This document shows, piece after piece, positions 14,201 through 25,408 of a DNA stretch of 64,000 nucleotides. A model generated the notes under the pieces. The model made no database searches, was not told the DNA's origin, and saw nothing but the letters and a program-made list of their open reading frames with translations. Position numbers and translations under genes: made by a program. The stretch comes from Bemisia tabaci (Eukaryota > Arthropoda > Insecta > Hemiptera > Aleyrodidae), in contig NC_092797.1 in NCBI RefSeq assembly GCF_918797505.1, positions 50,938,157 through 51,002,156 on the forward strand, read 5' to 3'. How positions within the stretch are numbered: position 1 is the stretch's first letter; each line of letters begins with the position of its first letter.

Positions 14201-17200
14201 TAATCCTGAAAAACAAAAAAGCAAGAGTTAAATTAAATCTGGTTGCCTTTTCATCGTCTGGCGTTTTGGGAGAGGATGGCTGCTTGACCTCTGGAGCAGG
14301 GCTGACCTTGGAAACTGCAGGTGCCGCTTTTTCAGGCTCTACAGATTTTTCAACAAACTTCTTATAGTCACTTCTAATTTTGTCCCATTCCAGCTGTGTT
14401 GGAATGCAGGACCAAACATCCGGCAGAAACAAAACCACGGTTTCCGTACGAGCAGGAATATGCTTGCCTTTGTGGATTGTGTCGCCTCGCTGGTAGTGAA
14501 TCTCGACAAAACGATACCTGAAAAATTAAGTTTTAATCAATGGTGAATGTCTGTGGACCGGTTTCAATAACAGCTACTGACTGCTAGCTGAAAAAATAAT
14601 ATTCTTTTTACTGCACGATGATCATGCATGATGATGGGGGCAATGGCGATTGGGCGTCGCAGAGCGCGAGGCGGCGCTATAAAAGCGGCTTCATGTATGT
14701 ATGTATGATCATGCATCCATCAACTCGAGTAGAATGGCACGCATGATTTTTTAAACAAGCTTTGAAGAAAGTATTTTTAGCAGTTTATTTAGCCTTTGTT
14801 TAACCTCAAATGCACTGCCAAAGTTGTTCCGTAAGCTGCTCCATCATTATTTGCACACACACACTTGCACCCTCTGCCTGTCACACAGAGAACACACTAA
14901 CACACATACTGAAAAAAGGCTATGGGAGAAAAAGGGTTGGAGTTCAGGATCCAACAAGGAGAAATTAACAGGATACTTACCACTGAGTGCAGTTGGAGAG
15001 ATCAATTCCAGTCAACGCTTTGCACGTTCTGATGGCAGTTCTGATTAATACTGATGGATCCTTATCTGGGTTTTGGCCATCTAACGAGGGGCTCCATGGG
15101 CCACCAATTGCCATGGCTTCGTTTTTACCTTTATTGCCAACAAGGAAGTTCAGTTGACGGGATGCATGAGCAACGCTTGGATATTCATCTTTCTCCAAAT
15201 CCTCGGTTGGGACAATGCACTTTCGGAATATTTCCTCCATGCTTGGCATACTGATCAACATTACCTAGAAAATAAGAAAAAGTAAATTGCCAACACATCA
15301 AATTTTGCGTGTGTTGAATGCTAAATATATGAGCAAGATAAGTTTCACTGTAACACCTATGTAAACAAAAACTTTTTTATTTAATGAATGTATCCCAGGC
15401 AAATAATCAAACTAACATTTTAACAAACGTTTAGGCAGTTGGTCAAATATTTCAGAATAATGAAATTGTGTTTTTGACACAAGGTTTTCAATTATTTAAT
15501 ATTTTGAACAAAAGCCATGTTCAAACTGCGAATTTTTATCAAATTTCATCATTTAATGGATTCCTGAGAAATTTTGGAATTTAAAATTGTAAGTATTTCG
15601 TATTTCATGAAACACTGCAATGTTTCCAAATGATTGTTCATATGCGACCTAGAAATTGTTAAAAGGGCTCTTAAACTGGTTAAAAATTTGACTGAGAATT
15701 CTTATCTACATTTCAGAGGTATTAAATCGTCAAAATTCAGTTAGAGATTTTTAATGTTGATCTGGGTGAAATATTAGACTATTTACCTCGGCATTCTATA
15801 GAATGCCTGATTTGACTATTGGCCTGCGACAAATATATTTCAGGACCTGGGTAATCTTCAAGGCCATATGTTATGTTAAAGTAAAAAAAAATGAAAAAAA
15901 AGTTTGGAGAGCGGTATGTACTCAAGAAAGAAAACCCACCTTTGCGCAGTAGAGGTAGTCAAGATCGGGAGGCTCCAAAACCGCGTCAATTTTATGTACT
16001 GGACTAACATCTTTTTTCATGATATGGAAGTTGCAGGGGTGGTCGAGTTCAAAAGGACTGAGAGGCGGGAACTGATCGACCCAGCGATATTCTCCTAGAT
16101 AGAAGTCCGAAGGGATGTACATGTTAGGATAGCGTCGGTGCAGTTCCATGACATCCACATCTTGCCTGAAAAGAAACAAAGTTATGGTTTCAGAACGGTT
16201 CAAAACAGAATGATAGGGGGGAAAGGCCACAGCAAAAGTCTTTTGGATGATTCAATTTATAAGTTCTATATTACTTCTTTCTTTTCTTCATTTTTTGATT
16301 CCCTGACTTCAAAATTTCTGAATCCTCTCATTGACTGAAAAAAAACTTGCCCTTTTTGAAGGTCTTACTGATTGAGGTTTTAATATTTTAGGAGACGAGA
16401 AGTTGGCACACTGGAAATGGGAGGTTTTACCTAGTAAGGAGGCTCATAAGGTAGACCTGATAATAGGTTTTACCAAATATGAACAAGTTCGTCAAAATTC
16501 CACCAATAAAGGCCCACCGCAACTGTCTAATGCACATTTGTAGCTGGCACTACCAAAATCTGGGATCCTACAGAGTAATTCCTCGATTTAATAGGGCACC
16601 GAGTTTTTTATGTTTCTCTTTTTTAGATAAAATAGTTTTCAACATCTGCACCATAGATTGCTTTCAGTATGGGCTTAATCACAAAATATGCTTTTGCAAC
16701 TCAGGAGCTGTGCGTGCTCCATTGTTTTAGTATCTAGATCCTTTATTGCAAAGGCAATCATGGCTTTATTTACAAATATGCAACCCCTCCCCCACAAAAG
16801 AGCCTCTGTAGTGTTACAAAAGCTAACACGGTTAAACCATTTAAAACTAGGTTCTGAAAAATTCAATCTGTGAGAGTGGAACATCATGGCTACAATTGTT
16901 TTTAAATAAATCAAATGATTTGCATATACTTACATGTCCAGGGATATTCTAGGAACTTGGACTTGGTACCGAGGTGCGGTTTTTGATCGGCTAAAAACAG
17001 GAGAGCGCCTAGAACGGTCCTTATCTCGCGAGCGATCTCTTGCATCCCGATTGGATTTTTCTTTCTCAGGGGGCGAATGCCTTGAACGTCGATTGTCACG
17101 CCTAAAAGGGATAAAAAGAGTTCACAATAAATACAACGAAAATATTCGATCGCAGTTATGCAGAAACAATAGTCAACAAAACTTTTACATAGCTCAGGAA

Positions 17201-20200
17201 ATTTTGGTCAAGGTGACTGAATGGTTCTGAATTTGCCTAAATATTAGCCACATCTGAGCAAGACTGAGCAGCAAACTGAGCAAGAAACATGCTCATAAAC
17301 TTAAAAAGTTCGAAAAAGCAGGGTAGCAAGTCAAATTCTATTTCAAAATTCCCTGACTTTTCCCTGACTTGCCGATGGAATTCCCTGACCTTTGATAATT
17401 ATCGCAAACCATCAAATCAAACACATTTTTTTCACAGAAAACAGTATTTGTTTGCTGAATGCATTTAGTGTTTCGAAAAGGTTTTTTTTCGTAAGTGATT
17501 GCAGTTGAGCATGAAATACAAATCTTGATCGGCTTCCATAAAAAGGAGGCAACCATTTCATAATCACTGCAAATTAGAGTAAAATGAGTGAATCAATTCA
17601 AAATTCAAAGCCAACTGAGTCTATTCCTGTGAAGGCTTTAAGGCTGAATGATGAAGGAAGAAAAGGCAAATATTAAATCATTCCCCTTTAGTCGTTTAAA
17701 ATAAAGAAGGAATTCAGGAATCGTGGAAGTAAACTTTGGTCTGAAAAGTAATTAATTTTCTTAAATAGGGAAAATTGCTTTGCGTATAGTGGAAAGAAAA
17801 ATGGGACAGTCATACTGAGTTCAAACGAAATTCCTAACATTTATTAAATTCAAAAGGAAAAAATTGAGTTAGAGGTTCAGATCAAAAAGTAATATTAATC
17901 AGTATGAGTAAAAATACATACTAGGACGAAAATACATGATTAAATTTGGGACAAATTAAGTAAATTAGACAAAGAGAGACAACAAGGGGAGGACGGGCGC
18001 GCTGAATCCACGGTAACAAGCAGAATTGGACGAAAATGGCTTATCTTCACACTGTTGTAGAATGATCGCGGCCTAGAGCGGTATCCCTCATCACGATATG
18101 CAATGGGGTTGTTGCATGCATTTTTTTAAATTCAGTTTCTAGAAGTTGGTGGTGTGCTGATTGTTAAGGTATTTTTTTAAAAATTTTCTGATGATTGGAA
18201 CATGGAGAAAAAGCGTCAAAAGTTAAGAAACGATTTGAAACAGGGTTCCTTCCCGCGCCTCAAAATCACGTGACTCTGAGGCCACAACGCATGGCCCTGG
18301 GTTTTTGCTATCTAAACTGCGTGCTAATATAAGTTTTTTAAAAAATCAGGAAAAATCGAGTTTTCCGACTAAACTCATTTTTTATATTGATGGATACCTG
18401 AAGATAAGATGAGTCAATTACAGACTGGGTTTTTGGCTCTTCACGACGATTTCTGGGTCGGAAAGTGAGTTAAAAATTGCTCCTTTCCCGTTTTCTTCAC
18501 GGAGCGAAGGAGCTGTTTGGCGGTGAGCGGAGGGCAGAGCGTAGCAGCCGGCCCTGCGCGGGTTTTTCCGGCAGCGTCCGCTCATCATCGTAGCCAATCG
18601 AAGCTCGAGATGAACTTAACCAACCTTACCTCCACTAGATAAACACGCGGTCAAGATGTGGGTAATGGCGGCGAGGAGAGACTCCCGCGTAGTTTGACCA
18701 ACTGTACTGCAGCCAATGAAAATCGTTTATTTTCAACTTGAATTTGATGGAACTTTGACGGGCTTTTTCGGGCTTAAGGACTTGATTTTTGACTTTTTGA
18801 ACGTTACCATCTTTTTTATCGCGAAAAGTTCTATGACTACATAGTTTTTATTCTCAAATCCCTCACCCATGCAACAACCCCATTGCTCATACGCAAAAAT
18901 TCCCTGACTTTTTCCAGTTGTTCAAAATTCCCTGATTTTTCTCAGTTTTCCCTAACGCTTGCCACCCTAAAAAAGGTTCCAACATAAGAAAATGGTTAGG
19001 AAGCTGGATGAAACATTTCTCTCTGACTATATCCTTCAAATGGCATGAGTAGTGTCAACCAATGGTTTCAATCACCATGGATTTCATGTAAACAAATTGA
19101 ATAATTTTTTCAGGGTTGAAATAGATTATATGAAAAATGAAAATCCTTTTTTATGTAATTGCTCTTTAAAACTAAAGCAAAACTGTAGTCTTCTACACGA
19201 ACAGCGGCAAGGGAGGAGGGCAGAGATAATTGAATAATATTATTACGACTGTATTAATAAAGGAGTTTCAGGAGTTCGAATTGTACTAATAAGTTACAAA
19301 TATAGAGGATGTTTTAATTCTGACTCAGTTGGCAGAAAATTCATTCACACTCACTAAAATCTGCTCAACCTTACGTTCTTTGAAATAAAAACCAATCATA
19401 CGAGACTTACGTTCTTTGGTCAGCATCTCTGGATTGAACATAGTTGTCAGAACGCCTGTCATCATTTCGACGGTTAACAACAGCTCTATCACGGCTGCGT
19501 CTGTCTCTTCCTCTAGAGTCTTGGTTTCGAGACTCAGAATAATTCATATTAGAAGCTGAAAAGAAGAGGAGAAACTCATGAGGACAAAGGAAGAAACATC
19601 TGTTTGAAGCGCTAAAAGGCAAGTAGATCATCATGAACTTCATGATATAGCCTAAAAAAAAATCTTACCTTGCCTGATATACCTTATTATGTTGTCTATT
19701 ACAGTAAAAAAATAAAGTTAACTATTATTTTAGTACTTTATTCTAACTTGGGAGTTTTTTGCAATGCATTCTAAAAAAATTCTTTCTTTGAACTCTTTAT
19801 CTTTCCTTGTGTTAGCAGGCGGACAGAAGAGACATAACGGACCAGTAGACAAGGCCTGAATTAGAATAATGGACACACGATGTCTCTGCCCAGCTTTATG
19901 TAAAAACCAATGCATTGAGCAGAAAGTTCGGCAATTGCTTTGTGAACGAGATATTAACAAGAACTTTGATCACTGATCAAAATGAAGTTAAATTACACAA
20001 ATGATGTCATCCGTTTTTTTGCCATCCAAACAATGTTAATTATTAAAATTATATCTTGTTGAGGAGTTGATTTCTAGACTTCCTGTAGTTAGATTCGTTT
20101 TTCTTGTGAAATATTGAAGAGAAATTATGTTGCGTGGAGGTTTAATTTATACCTTGTATAGAGACCCATTCAACAATAACACCACTCAGGCAACAAAATC

Positions 20201-23200
20201 TTAAAACCATCCCTTGCTACTACTGCAAAAAGCCAAAATTCGCCTTATTTACAGGGATTTTCTCAAATTCCTTGTGATATCACACTTTGACTACGCAATT
20301 TATTTTATTTCTACGCATTTTTACAAAGAATCTAATTTTTATGTTTTTCCCACGGGTGCAGAAACTTTCCAACCACGCGACCGGCTGTTAGTGTAAAATG
20401 GGTGAACCCATGTGAGGACGAAAAAATTGGGGGAACCTTGGGAGGTTTTTTTTTTTTTTTTTTAGGGGAACTTGACTGTTGAGTGCGCTACTTTGAGGGA
20501 GCCTGACTGTCAAGCGCGCTGCTTTTGGGGGAACCAACCTGTTGACCGCACAGTTTTGAGAGAACCCAACTGTCGACAGTGTTACTTTATGTGTCAGGCA
20601 AAATTCTGCAAAAGCTTACAATGAGGGAACCTAAATTTATTTTGGGGGAACCCATGGATGTTTCTACACCCCTGGTTTTTCTTTAACCTCAATATCCTGC
20701 GTTTTTCAGCATGCTAAGAACTCTGTTGATCATAAAGCTGTTACGATACCTGAGGAATTATAGACCGGTGCTGCATCACTGAATCTTGTGTGCCCACTTC
20801 GTCCTGAGTTGATGGCCTGCACTCTAGTAGCATTCCACTTGAATGGCATGGCATCATTGTACGATGCCTCTACCAAAACTGTATCACCGACAGATGGATC
20901 TCTACCTTGAACAGCCCTATAAAATACCAAGATTTAAAAGTTTCTACTTTAGGATCAGTGAGAGAGAATATACTGAGGCATGAGTGGCTGATAAAATGAC
21001 TTTATAAGTGAATGGGCTCTGGTTACAAATATTGGAGATTCTAAGAAAATGGGAATGAAAATTACTGCTCTTAGTTCAAAGAAAAAATGAGGAATACATG
21101 GAAAGAATCGGATAAAAAGTACCAAGGGAAGGTACTAAGTCACTTCAGGTATTACGCAAACTGGGCAAGTTCTGAATTTTTAGGAGTATTTACATTCTAA
21201 CAGAAATTTTTGAAAAATCTGAGACTGAAAATTTTATTTCCAGCTTGAACTGTTTGTTGAAACAAAATAAACAATTAACTAAAAACTTTCAACTAAGCGC
21301 AGTTGAAACTGAGCACTGATGATGAGTCCAACTAGACCTGCAATGCATCAGCAGTTGCTTTCCTAATTGGCCGTGACTAGTGTTGCTCTAAACACCACAT
21401 TCATGGTGAAACAGGAGAAATACATAGGTATATCTGTTTGCGGTGTCGCAGACTTCCTGTCACACTTAATTTTTTACATGGAAGACAACTTCACGTCATT
21501 TGTGGAAGATTTTGGAGATTTTTCTTCCCTACGTGAGGAGTATTAAGTAAAAATTTTAAGCCATGATGTTGGGACCTTCATTCAGAAAATAAAATAGGAG
21601 CGGAGATTTTCAAATACCTTAATGGAGATAAGCATTTTTGCAATTTCATCATCGATATTTATCAAAGGGAAAATTGTGCTCAGATAAGCTTTTTCTCTCT
21701 CTCTAATGAGGCATCAGTTGGACCGCGTTAAACAGAAAGGAACCAAGCCACATCAGCTATTGCCAAATTTAATCGGGCGAGTTATTTTTTTTTCATGAAA
21801 ACGGTTGTGCATATTATCGTTCAAATTTCAATTAAAATTCTCCTTAGTTTGAAGCAAATTCCTTGAAAATTTCAAAGGAATCCGCACAAACGATCTCTCG
21901 TAAAAAATTAAATTGCCCAGTTAAATTTGGCAACAGCTGATGTGGCTTGGTTCCTTTCTGTTAAACTCAGTCCAGTTTTAAGACTAAATTCAAACACATG
22001 CTGGCAAAATGACCAACCCTCTGTCTACATAATTATAAGCTTACAAATTTAAAAAATGTCTAATGTGTCTTATCGAAGCTAAACTTGCATTTCCTGTGAA
22101 TTGTTTGTAAAATCTAGTGAATGGAAAACTTATAACACCTACGTTGAGCGGAAGAAAACATCATCATCGATGAATCCAAAGTTGTCCTGCTTGCGGGTGA
22201 CAGTCCCTGTGAAAACTCTGTTCTGTGCCTTTTGTGATGTGTTGGATGTATTTTGATTTCCTTGAACTGGCTGAGAACGGGTTGTGGCATTTGATGTGTT
22301 TGATCCTGTCGACTGGTAGGCACTGGTTGCTGGGGTTGGATATCTGACCAGATTCAAGGGATTAAACGCACCCACAGCCTGACAGGAAAATAGCAAAGGT
22401 AGGTTAGTGGATTATTTAAGTCGAGGAAAAATTCTGCAATAAGTGAAGCATATCAATGGCTAACAAACAATATCGCCTATATACAAACTAACGATTTTGC
22501 AGAGCGAAAAGACATTTTTTTCATTTTTGTAATTTTAAGGTTAGATTTGCAATTTTTTCATACATTACTGCATCATCACAGCGCTTCCCTGCAGAATTGG
22601 AAAAAAAACTAAGATCATCAGCTTGCGTATTTTAAACTGTAGAATGTGGCAAAGCTGCTAGTTCATTTCAGCCGAAATTGTCAATTAGGCAGTATTGTTG
22701 GTTAGCCGGAAACTATAGAAGTCTTAATTCCCTTGTAGGTTTCAGCTAGGAGACAGGAAAATCTTCGCTAAAAAAGGAGAGTATGATCAGGGATGGATTC
22801 AGGTTTTTTCCTGCCTCTGGACCACCTTTATTTTGTCCCTATGTTGTGAAAAATAGCCCTAGCTCCCCCAGTAGAATCAAAAAATTTTATAGTGGTGGTA
22901 ATGCTGCAATGCTAGGGGAAATGCCGTATGAACATTCAGATATTGGCAAATCTCCCGCCAAAAACATTCATTTTAATGAATATTTATCCTTTAAATTTTC
23001 AAACACTGTAGATTAAACTGTGAATAAAATCATCTGAAAAATTGGAGGAGAAATATTCGCAGGTTTCCTTTAAAACTCGTATTTTATTGAGGGAAATTTG
23101 GCAATGCCTAAAAATTCATACAGCGGTTTTCCTGAGCACGGCAGAAAAATAGTTTCACTTACCGCAGATTGGTTAGAGTCTTGATTAACTTGAGCACCTC

Positions 23201-24175
23201 CAGAAAACTGGGGATATCCTAGTTGATTGTTTTGCAAACCTGCTTGCAGTTGTAAAGAGGCCTGTGCAATATGCTGGTAGAGAGAAAGAGCTGCCGAATT
23301 TATTGCATTCGTTGCTACTGCAAAATAATTAAAGTGAGGTGGTTAAAGCAAGAAACACATTAGCTTTCAGCTTAAATTTGAAGCTGTCATCACTAAGAAT
23401 TGGCCAGAAAGTGACAAATTATACTTAAAATTTGATTTATTTTCTACTTATATGCTGCAAGCAAGAAGAGGTATTAGGTGATATGTTACAGTTACTGGCA
23501 CAATCGAACTGGCGTGCAAAATATTGCATCAATTATTTAAAAAACCTCTTCAGATTTTGAATTTCCATCCATAACAAGGACAAAAGCCCCGGTGCATGAG
23601 ACAAAAGAATCATTCTGAACCAAAAAATTGGCAAAATAGGTATATGGAAAGGAAAGCAGAACCCTGGTTAGAAAAATTCCTCGCATACAATACAGAAATC
23701 CATAACTGTATTGAATGCAAGATTTTCCTCCGGACAGGACTCAGAATTCATTTCTCTAGATTTTGCTGATTATTCAGTTTAATATGATTCTTGAGGCTCA
23801 TGCAGGGGGTTATTTCCTTGTTTAAGCTGAGAATTCAAATACTGCAGAGATTTTTGACATACTTAATCGATGCGGTACATCGCACACCAGTTTGAAAATG
23901 TCAGCAACCTTGACGAATCACCTTCAATATTTCTGTGCTAGTCACCTAGGTTCAAGAACAATTAATTGTTTAAATGGTAAGTGCTACTTTGACTTGAATG
24001 AAGGGCTTGAATAAGGGAAGACCTGCATTAGTAGGGATTCAGAATTATCAGGGATTTGGTTATTTATATCAATTCAGGGAAGAAAATGTACGGTGAACTT
24101 ACCATTATTTGAGGTAGAGCGGGCCCAGGGTGGGTTCTTTCCGCCCATACCTGGGTTCTGATTGAATCCTGACAT
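2042..24175 (-). CDS. CCAR1: Cell division cycle and apoptosis regulator 1 (CCAR1/CARP-1 type), complete, 18 coding exons
   Basis: Nuclear coactivator of the CCAR1/CCAR2 family, which bridges Mediator, p53, nuclear receptors and Wnt/beta-catenin targets and also touches splicing. Exons, 5' to 3': 24175-24103, 23317-23163, 22378-22143, 20916-20750, 19555-19411, 17101-16934, 16165-15940, 15264-14981, 14517-14247, 13433-13341, 10386-10207, 8637-8575, 7586-6963, 6677-6521, 5926-5834, 4584-4465, 3287-3172, 2206-2042. All phases match; total 3336 nt, 1111 aa (human CCAR1 is about 1150). Domains: Gln/Asn-rich N-terminus; S1-like domain about 130-190 (RVFTGTVTRKQDNFGF); Arg/Ser-rich stretch about 212-315; DBC1/LAIKA Nudix-like domain about 390-530; SAP domain about 607-645 (LSSKGLKSQLTARLLKALK); Lys/Glu tract about 780-850; EF-hand-like segment about 866-895 with a poor calcium loop (Cys at loop position 5, Asp at 12); C-terminal coiled coil about 985-1057. 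The start ATG is preceded by a 3' splice site at 24198, so the first exon is non-coding. One intron appears to use a GC donor (14246). Confidence 0.95.
2953..2994. repeat. Poly(T) run, 42 nt
   Basis: Uninterrupted T tract in the last-but-one intron of the CCAR1-type gene. Similar runs occur at 11163-11204, 30756-30799 and 36278-36300. They may be tails of retroposed copies or simple slippage tracts, but no adjoining SINE body was recognised. Confidence 0.8.
3801..3948. mobile_element. Degraded copy of the CAGTGGCG hAT-like MITE family
   Basis: Contains the family's inner palindrome (AATCGATTCTTG, then GAATCGATTGATTTC), the TTTAAATGGAGA block, and an end reading TTGCCAACTTCCTGGATCCGCCAATG. 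It is related to the better copies at 41563, 49757, 50261 and 61241. The left end is eroded and no target duplication was found. It lies in a CCAR1 intron. Confidence 0.6.
5071..5640. mobile_element. 570-bp non-autonomous DNA transposon with 8-bp target duplication
   Basis: Ends match as inverted repeats: GGTAATAGGACAAAATGTCC at the left, and on the opposite strand GGTGATAGGTCAAAATGTCC at the right, each followed by AAA. A perfect direct 8-bp duplication TTCCGTTT flanks it (5063-5070 and 5641-5648). Subterminal regions are packed with TGTCCAAA/TTTGGACA motifs on both sides, typical of transposase-binding arrays. No transposase ORF. An 8-bp duplication with GG-starting ends could fit a Merlin-like, P-like or hAT-like mobiliser; I cannot choose. 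It sits in a CCAR1 intron. Confidence 0.85.
8976..9408. mobile_element. Long inverted-repeat (foldback-like) MITE
   Basis: Left arm motifs GTTGCGCTGGTCACAGAATT and CCACCACAGTGGTGACACCC return inverted at the right (GATTCTGTGACCAGTGCAAC; AGGGTGCAACAACCGCAGTGG). Arms run roughly 170-200 nt with divergence. Boundaries are approximate and no target duplication was confirmed. It lies in a CCAR1 intron, and the small ORFs across it carry no protein signal. Confidence 0.6.
9804..9948. mobile_element. Small MITE of the GAACTACA/TGTAGTTCC type, copy 1
   Basis: Inverted ends around TTACAATTAGGAACTACA and GAAATTGTAGTTCCTAATTA with a short centre. It resembles the cleaner copy at 44705-44849. Boundaries are approximate. 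Confidence 0.55.
10630..10731. repeat. CAGGGTGTCTAC / TCAGGGAATTT dispersed repeat
   Basis: Starts CAGCAGGGTGTCTACAAG and contains blocks of TTCCCTGAC and TTCCAGGTTTTCCA. The same building blocks recur at 8030-8170, 11764-11884, 16290-16330, 17345-17395, 18895-18965 and 48211-48449. CAGGGTGTCT ends with internal gtcagggaaa blocks are a familiar style of arthropod hAT-like non-autonomous element. ORFs reading repeated Gly-Lys-Ser-Arg-Glu-Phe motifs are artefacts of it. Confidence 0.6.
11764..11884. repeat. Tandem TTCCCTGACTTTTCCCGGTT repeats, end of a hAT-like element
   Basis: Three imperfect units of about 37-40 bp, each a TTCCCTGA block plus a TTTTCCCGGTTTTCCAGA-like block. The array ends at CCAGACCTGCAGACACCCTG (11884), which on the minus strand is a CAGGGTGTCTGCAGG terminus. 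It lies inside a CCAR1 intron. Confidence 0.65.
12299..13325 (-). mobile_element. Degenerate mariner-family element with long, partly duplicated inverted repeat
   Basis: Ends CATAGGTTGTCCCAAAAGTA match in inverted orientation and a TA lies immediately outside each (12297-12298, 13326-13327). The inverted repeat is over 200 bp. The left arm is present twice in tandem (about 12330-12520 and 12541-12725). The centre, read on the plus strand from about 12783, encodes a broken piece of mariner transposase: the DLAPCDFWLFP block near the catalytic triad's last Asp, followed by a typical LRGRKFNSINEM-like stretch, with stops and frameshifts after it. Only the C-terminal part remains, so it is inactive. 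Its edge is 15 bp from a CCAR1 splice donor. Confidence 0.88.
18101..18885. mobile_element. About 785-bp element with CAATGGGGTTGTTGCATG ends
   Basis: The 18-bp end CAATGGGGTTGTTGCATG at the left recurs exactly inverted at 18868-18885. The interior is clearly more GC-rich than the surrounding intron (around 18490-18700) and has no intact ORF. No clear target duplication was found. It lies in a CCAR1 intron between the exons ending at 19411 and starting at 17101. Confidence 0.65.
20351..20674. mobile_element. hAT-like MITE with internal tandem repeats
   Basis: Ends CACGGGTGCAGAAAC and, inverted, CAGGGGTGTAGAAAC. The flanking 8-bp duplication is GTTTTTCC (20343-20350) versus GTTTTTCT (20675-20682), 7 of 8 identical. 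The inside carries about four imperfect copies of a roughly 50-bp unit built on GGGGGAACC...CTGTTGA.GCGC and a T run. An 8-bp duplication and CAGGG-type ends are hallmarks of hAT elements. No transposase. It sits about 75 bp from a CCAR1 splice donor. Confidence 0.8.
21430..21660. repeat. Dispersed repeat related to the ATATCRACGGTG MITE
   Basis: Blocks such as TTTGCGGTGTCGCAGACTTC, CTGTCA.ACTT and AAAATAAAATAGGAGCGGAG recur near 3480-3790, 10440-10560 and in the element at 24561-24821. These are diverged members of one family. Ends could not be fixed for this copy. Confidence 0.45.
21720..21973. mobile_element. MITE, GGACCGCG family, copy 2
   Basis: A 254-bp relative of the element at 962-1214: GGACCGCGTTAAACAGAAAG at the left, the decayed inverted counterpart at the right. 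It is flanked by the direct 4-bp duplication AGTT (21716-21719, 21974-21977). It is intronic in the CCAR1-type gene. Confidence 0.85.
22914..23144. mobile_element. MITE, CTGCYRTGCTAAGG family, diverged copy
   Basis: Starts CTGCAATGCTAGGGGAAATG and ends with the inverted counterpart (...GGTTTTCCTGAGCACGGCAG). Interior blocks are shared with the copies at 57493-57741 and 61405-61657, e.g. ATCTGAAAAATTGGAGGAGA. Flanking 4-mers AATG and AAAA do not match, so the duplication has decayed or the ends shifted. Confidence 0.7.
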
Positions 24176-24560
24176 GTGGTTAGAGCAAAGCAGTTGTCTA
24201 AGAAAAGAGCAAAATAGAAAGAATGAGTAAGAAGACAATTTGAAGATAGAAGAAGTTTAATCAGTTCCTAGCTTCAAACCAAAATTCTCATGATTGAATG
24301 AGAAGTTTATCCTACATATTTCATGTAATGATCTGATTGTGGTTAAGAACTTTATCACAATGCAAAAGATTCCTGTTCATCATAACATTAGGGCTTCCTT
24401 TCTATCCGAAAAGCACAGGATCGGTACGGTACACATCACTTTTTTGTCCTGTTCCATTAGCGCATTGGAACGCTTGGACCACTCTTGCAAAGTAGGTTGA
24501 GGTCGTGGTTGCGCCAGTTGAACCAGCCAGAACTGCAAAGATACCAGTCCGTCGCATTCC

Positions 24561-24821
24561 ATATCGACGGTGAAAGTCGGCAATCACATAACTCGTTTGC
24601 GGTGTCTGAAAATCTCCGCCTCTATGTCATTTTTTTAAAGGAGAGCAAGTTGACATTATTTCTTGAGGTTTTTGCAGAATTTTCTTTGCATTGAGAAGAA
24701 AAATCATGACAGTTTTAAAGAATTGCCGTTCAGTACTTTTCCATTTAAAAAATAAAGTATGACAGGAAGTCTGCGATGTCGCAAACCGAGTTATGTGATT
24801 GCCGACTTGCACCGTTGATAT
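24561..24821. mobile_element. MITE with 5-bp target duplication ATTCC
   Basis: Inverted ends: ATATCGACGGTG then AAGTCGGCAATCACATAACT at the left; on the other strand ATATCAACGGTG then the same block at the right. The flanking direct 5-bp duplication is ATTCC (24556-24560, 24822-24826). No ORF of substance. It lies between the start-codon exon of the CCAR1-type gene and its likely non-coding first exon, so it is in the 5' UTR intron or promoter-proximal DNA. Confidence 0.8.
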
Positions 24822-25398
24822 ATTCCACAGATGAAAAAAAAACCCTACTTATTGCTATGTTGATGAGTAGTTCTTTACCTGATGGAAAAAGTAATGGTCC
24901 AGTTAAACTTTCGCTACGATAATTCAGTAGATTCTCGCTTACAATAAAAACGCCAATATTTAAGAGACGTAGGAACCCAGGAGAGAATGAGGAAATCAGA
25001 ACAATTTAATAAATTTGTCGCGTAGGAAGCAGCAAGCGAGAGGAACATGAAACTGTGATACACAGCGTCATAAAACCGAGTCCCAAAGCATGCTGTTCTG
25101 GAAAATTATTTAGAAACTGCACACTTACATTAAAACTTTGCAATTCGATCCAGATCGTAAACTTTTTTAAAACTTTCGACTCGGTTCCGGCAAAACCGAA
25201 CTTGTCGTTTCATGTAAACAATAAACTTGGCGCTTTGAGGTTAGGTCAAGTGATGAATGATGTTCATTCGTCGTTAAGCAACGGTGATTCCTGAAAATTC
25301 CCGCCAAAATTTGTTTACGAAAATAACAACAAAACTCATGCTGTCATTTTTTCGTTTCGTCGTCGGATTGAAATTCGGTAAAGTAATAAAGTGTTAGC

Positions 25399-25408
25399 TA
25401 TATAAAAT
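25399..25408 (+). promoter_or_regulatory. TATA-like box of an unassigned plus-strand transcript
   Basis: TATATAAAAT is followed about 190 bp later by a strong plus-strand 5' splice site, CAGTCAG|GTAAGC, with the exon side ending at 25597. The stretch 25430-25597 is more GC-rich and CpG-containing than its surroundings, as a first exon might be. No convincing ORF or downstream exon was found in the window before 28 kb. It is divergent from the CCAR1-type gene. Confidence 0.35.
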
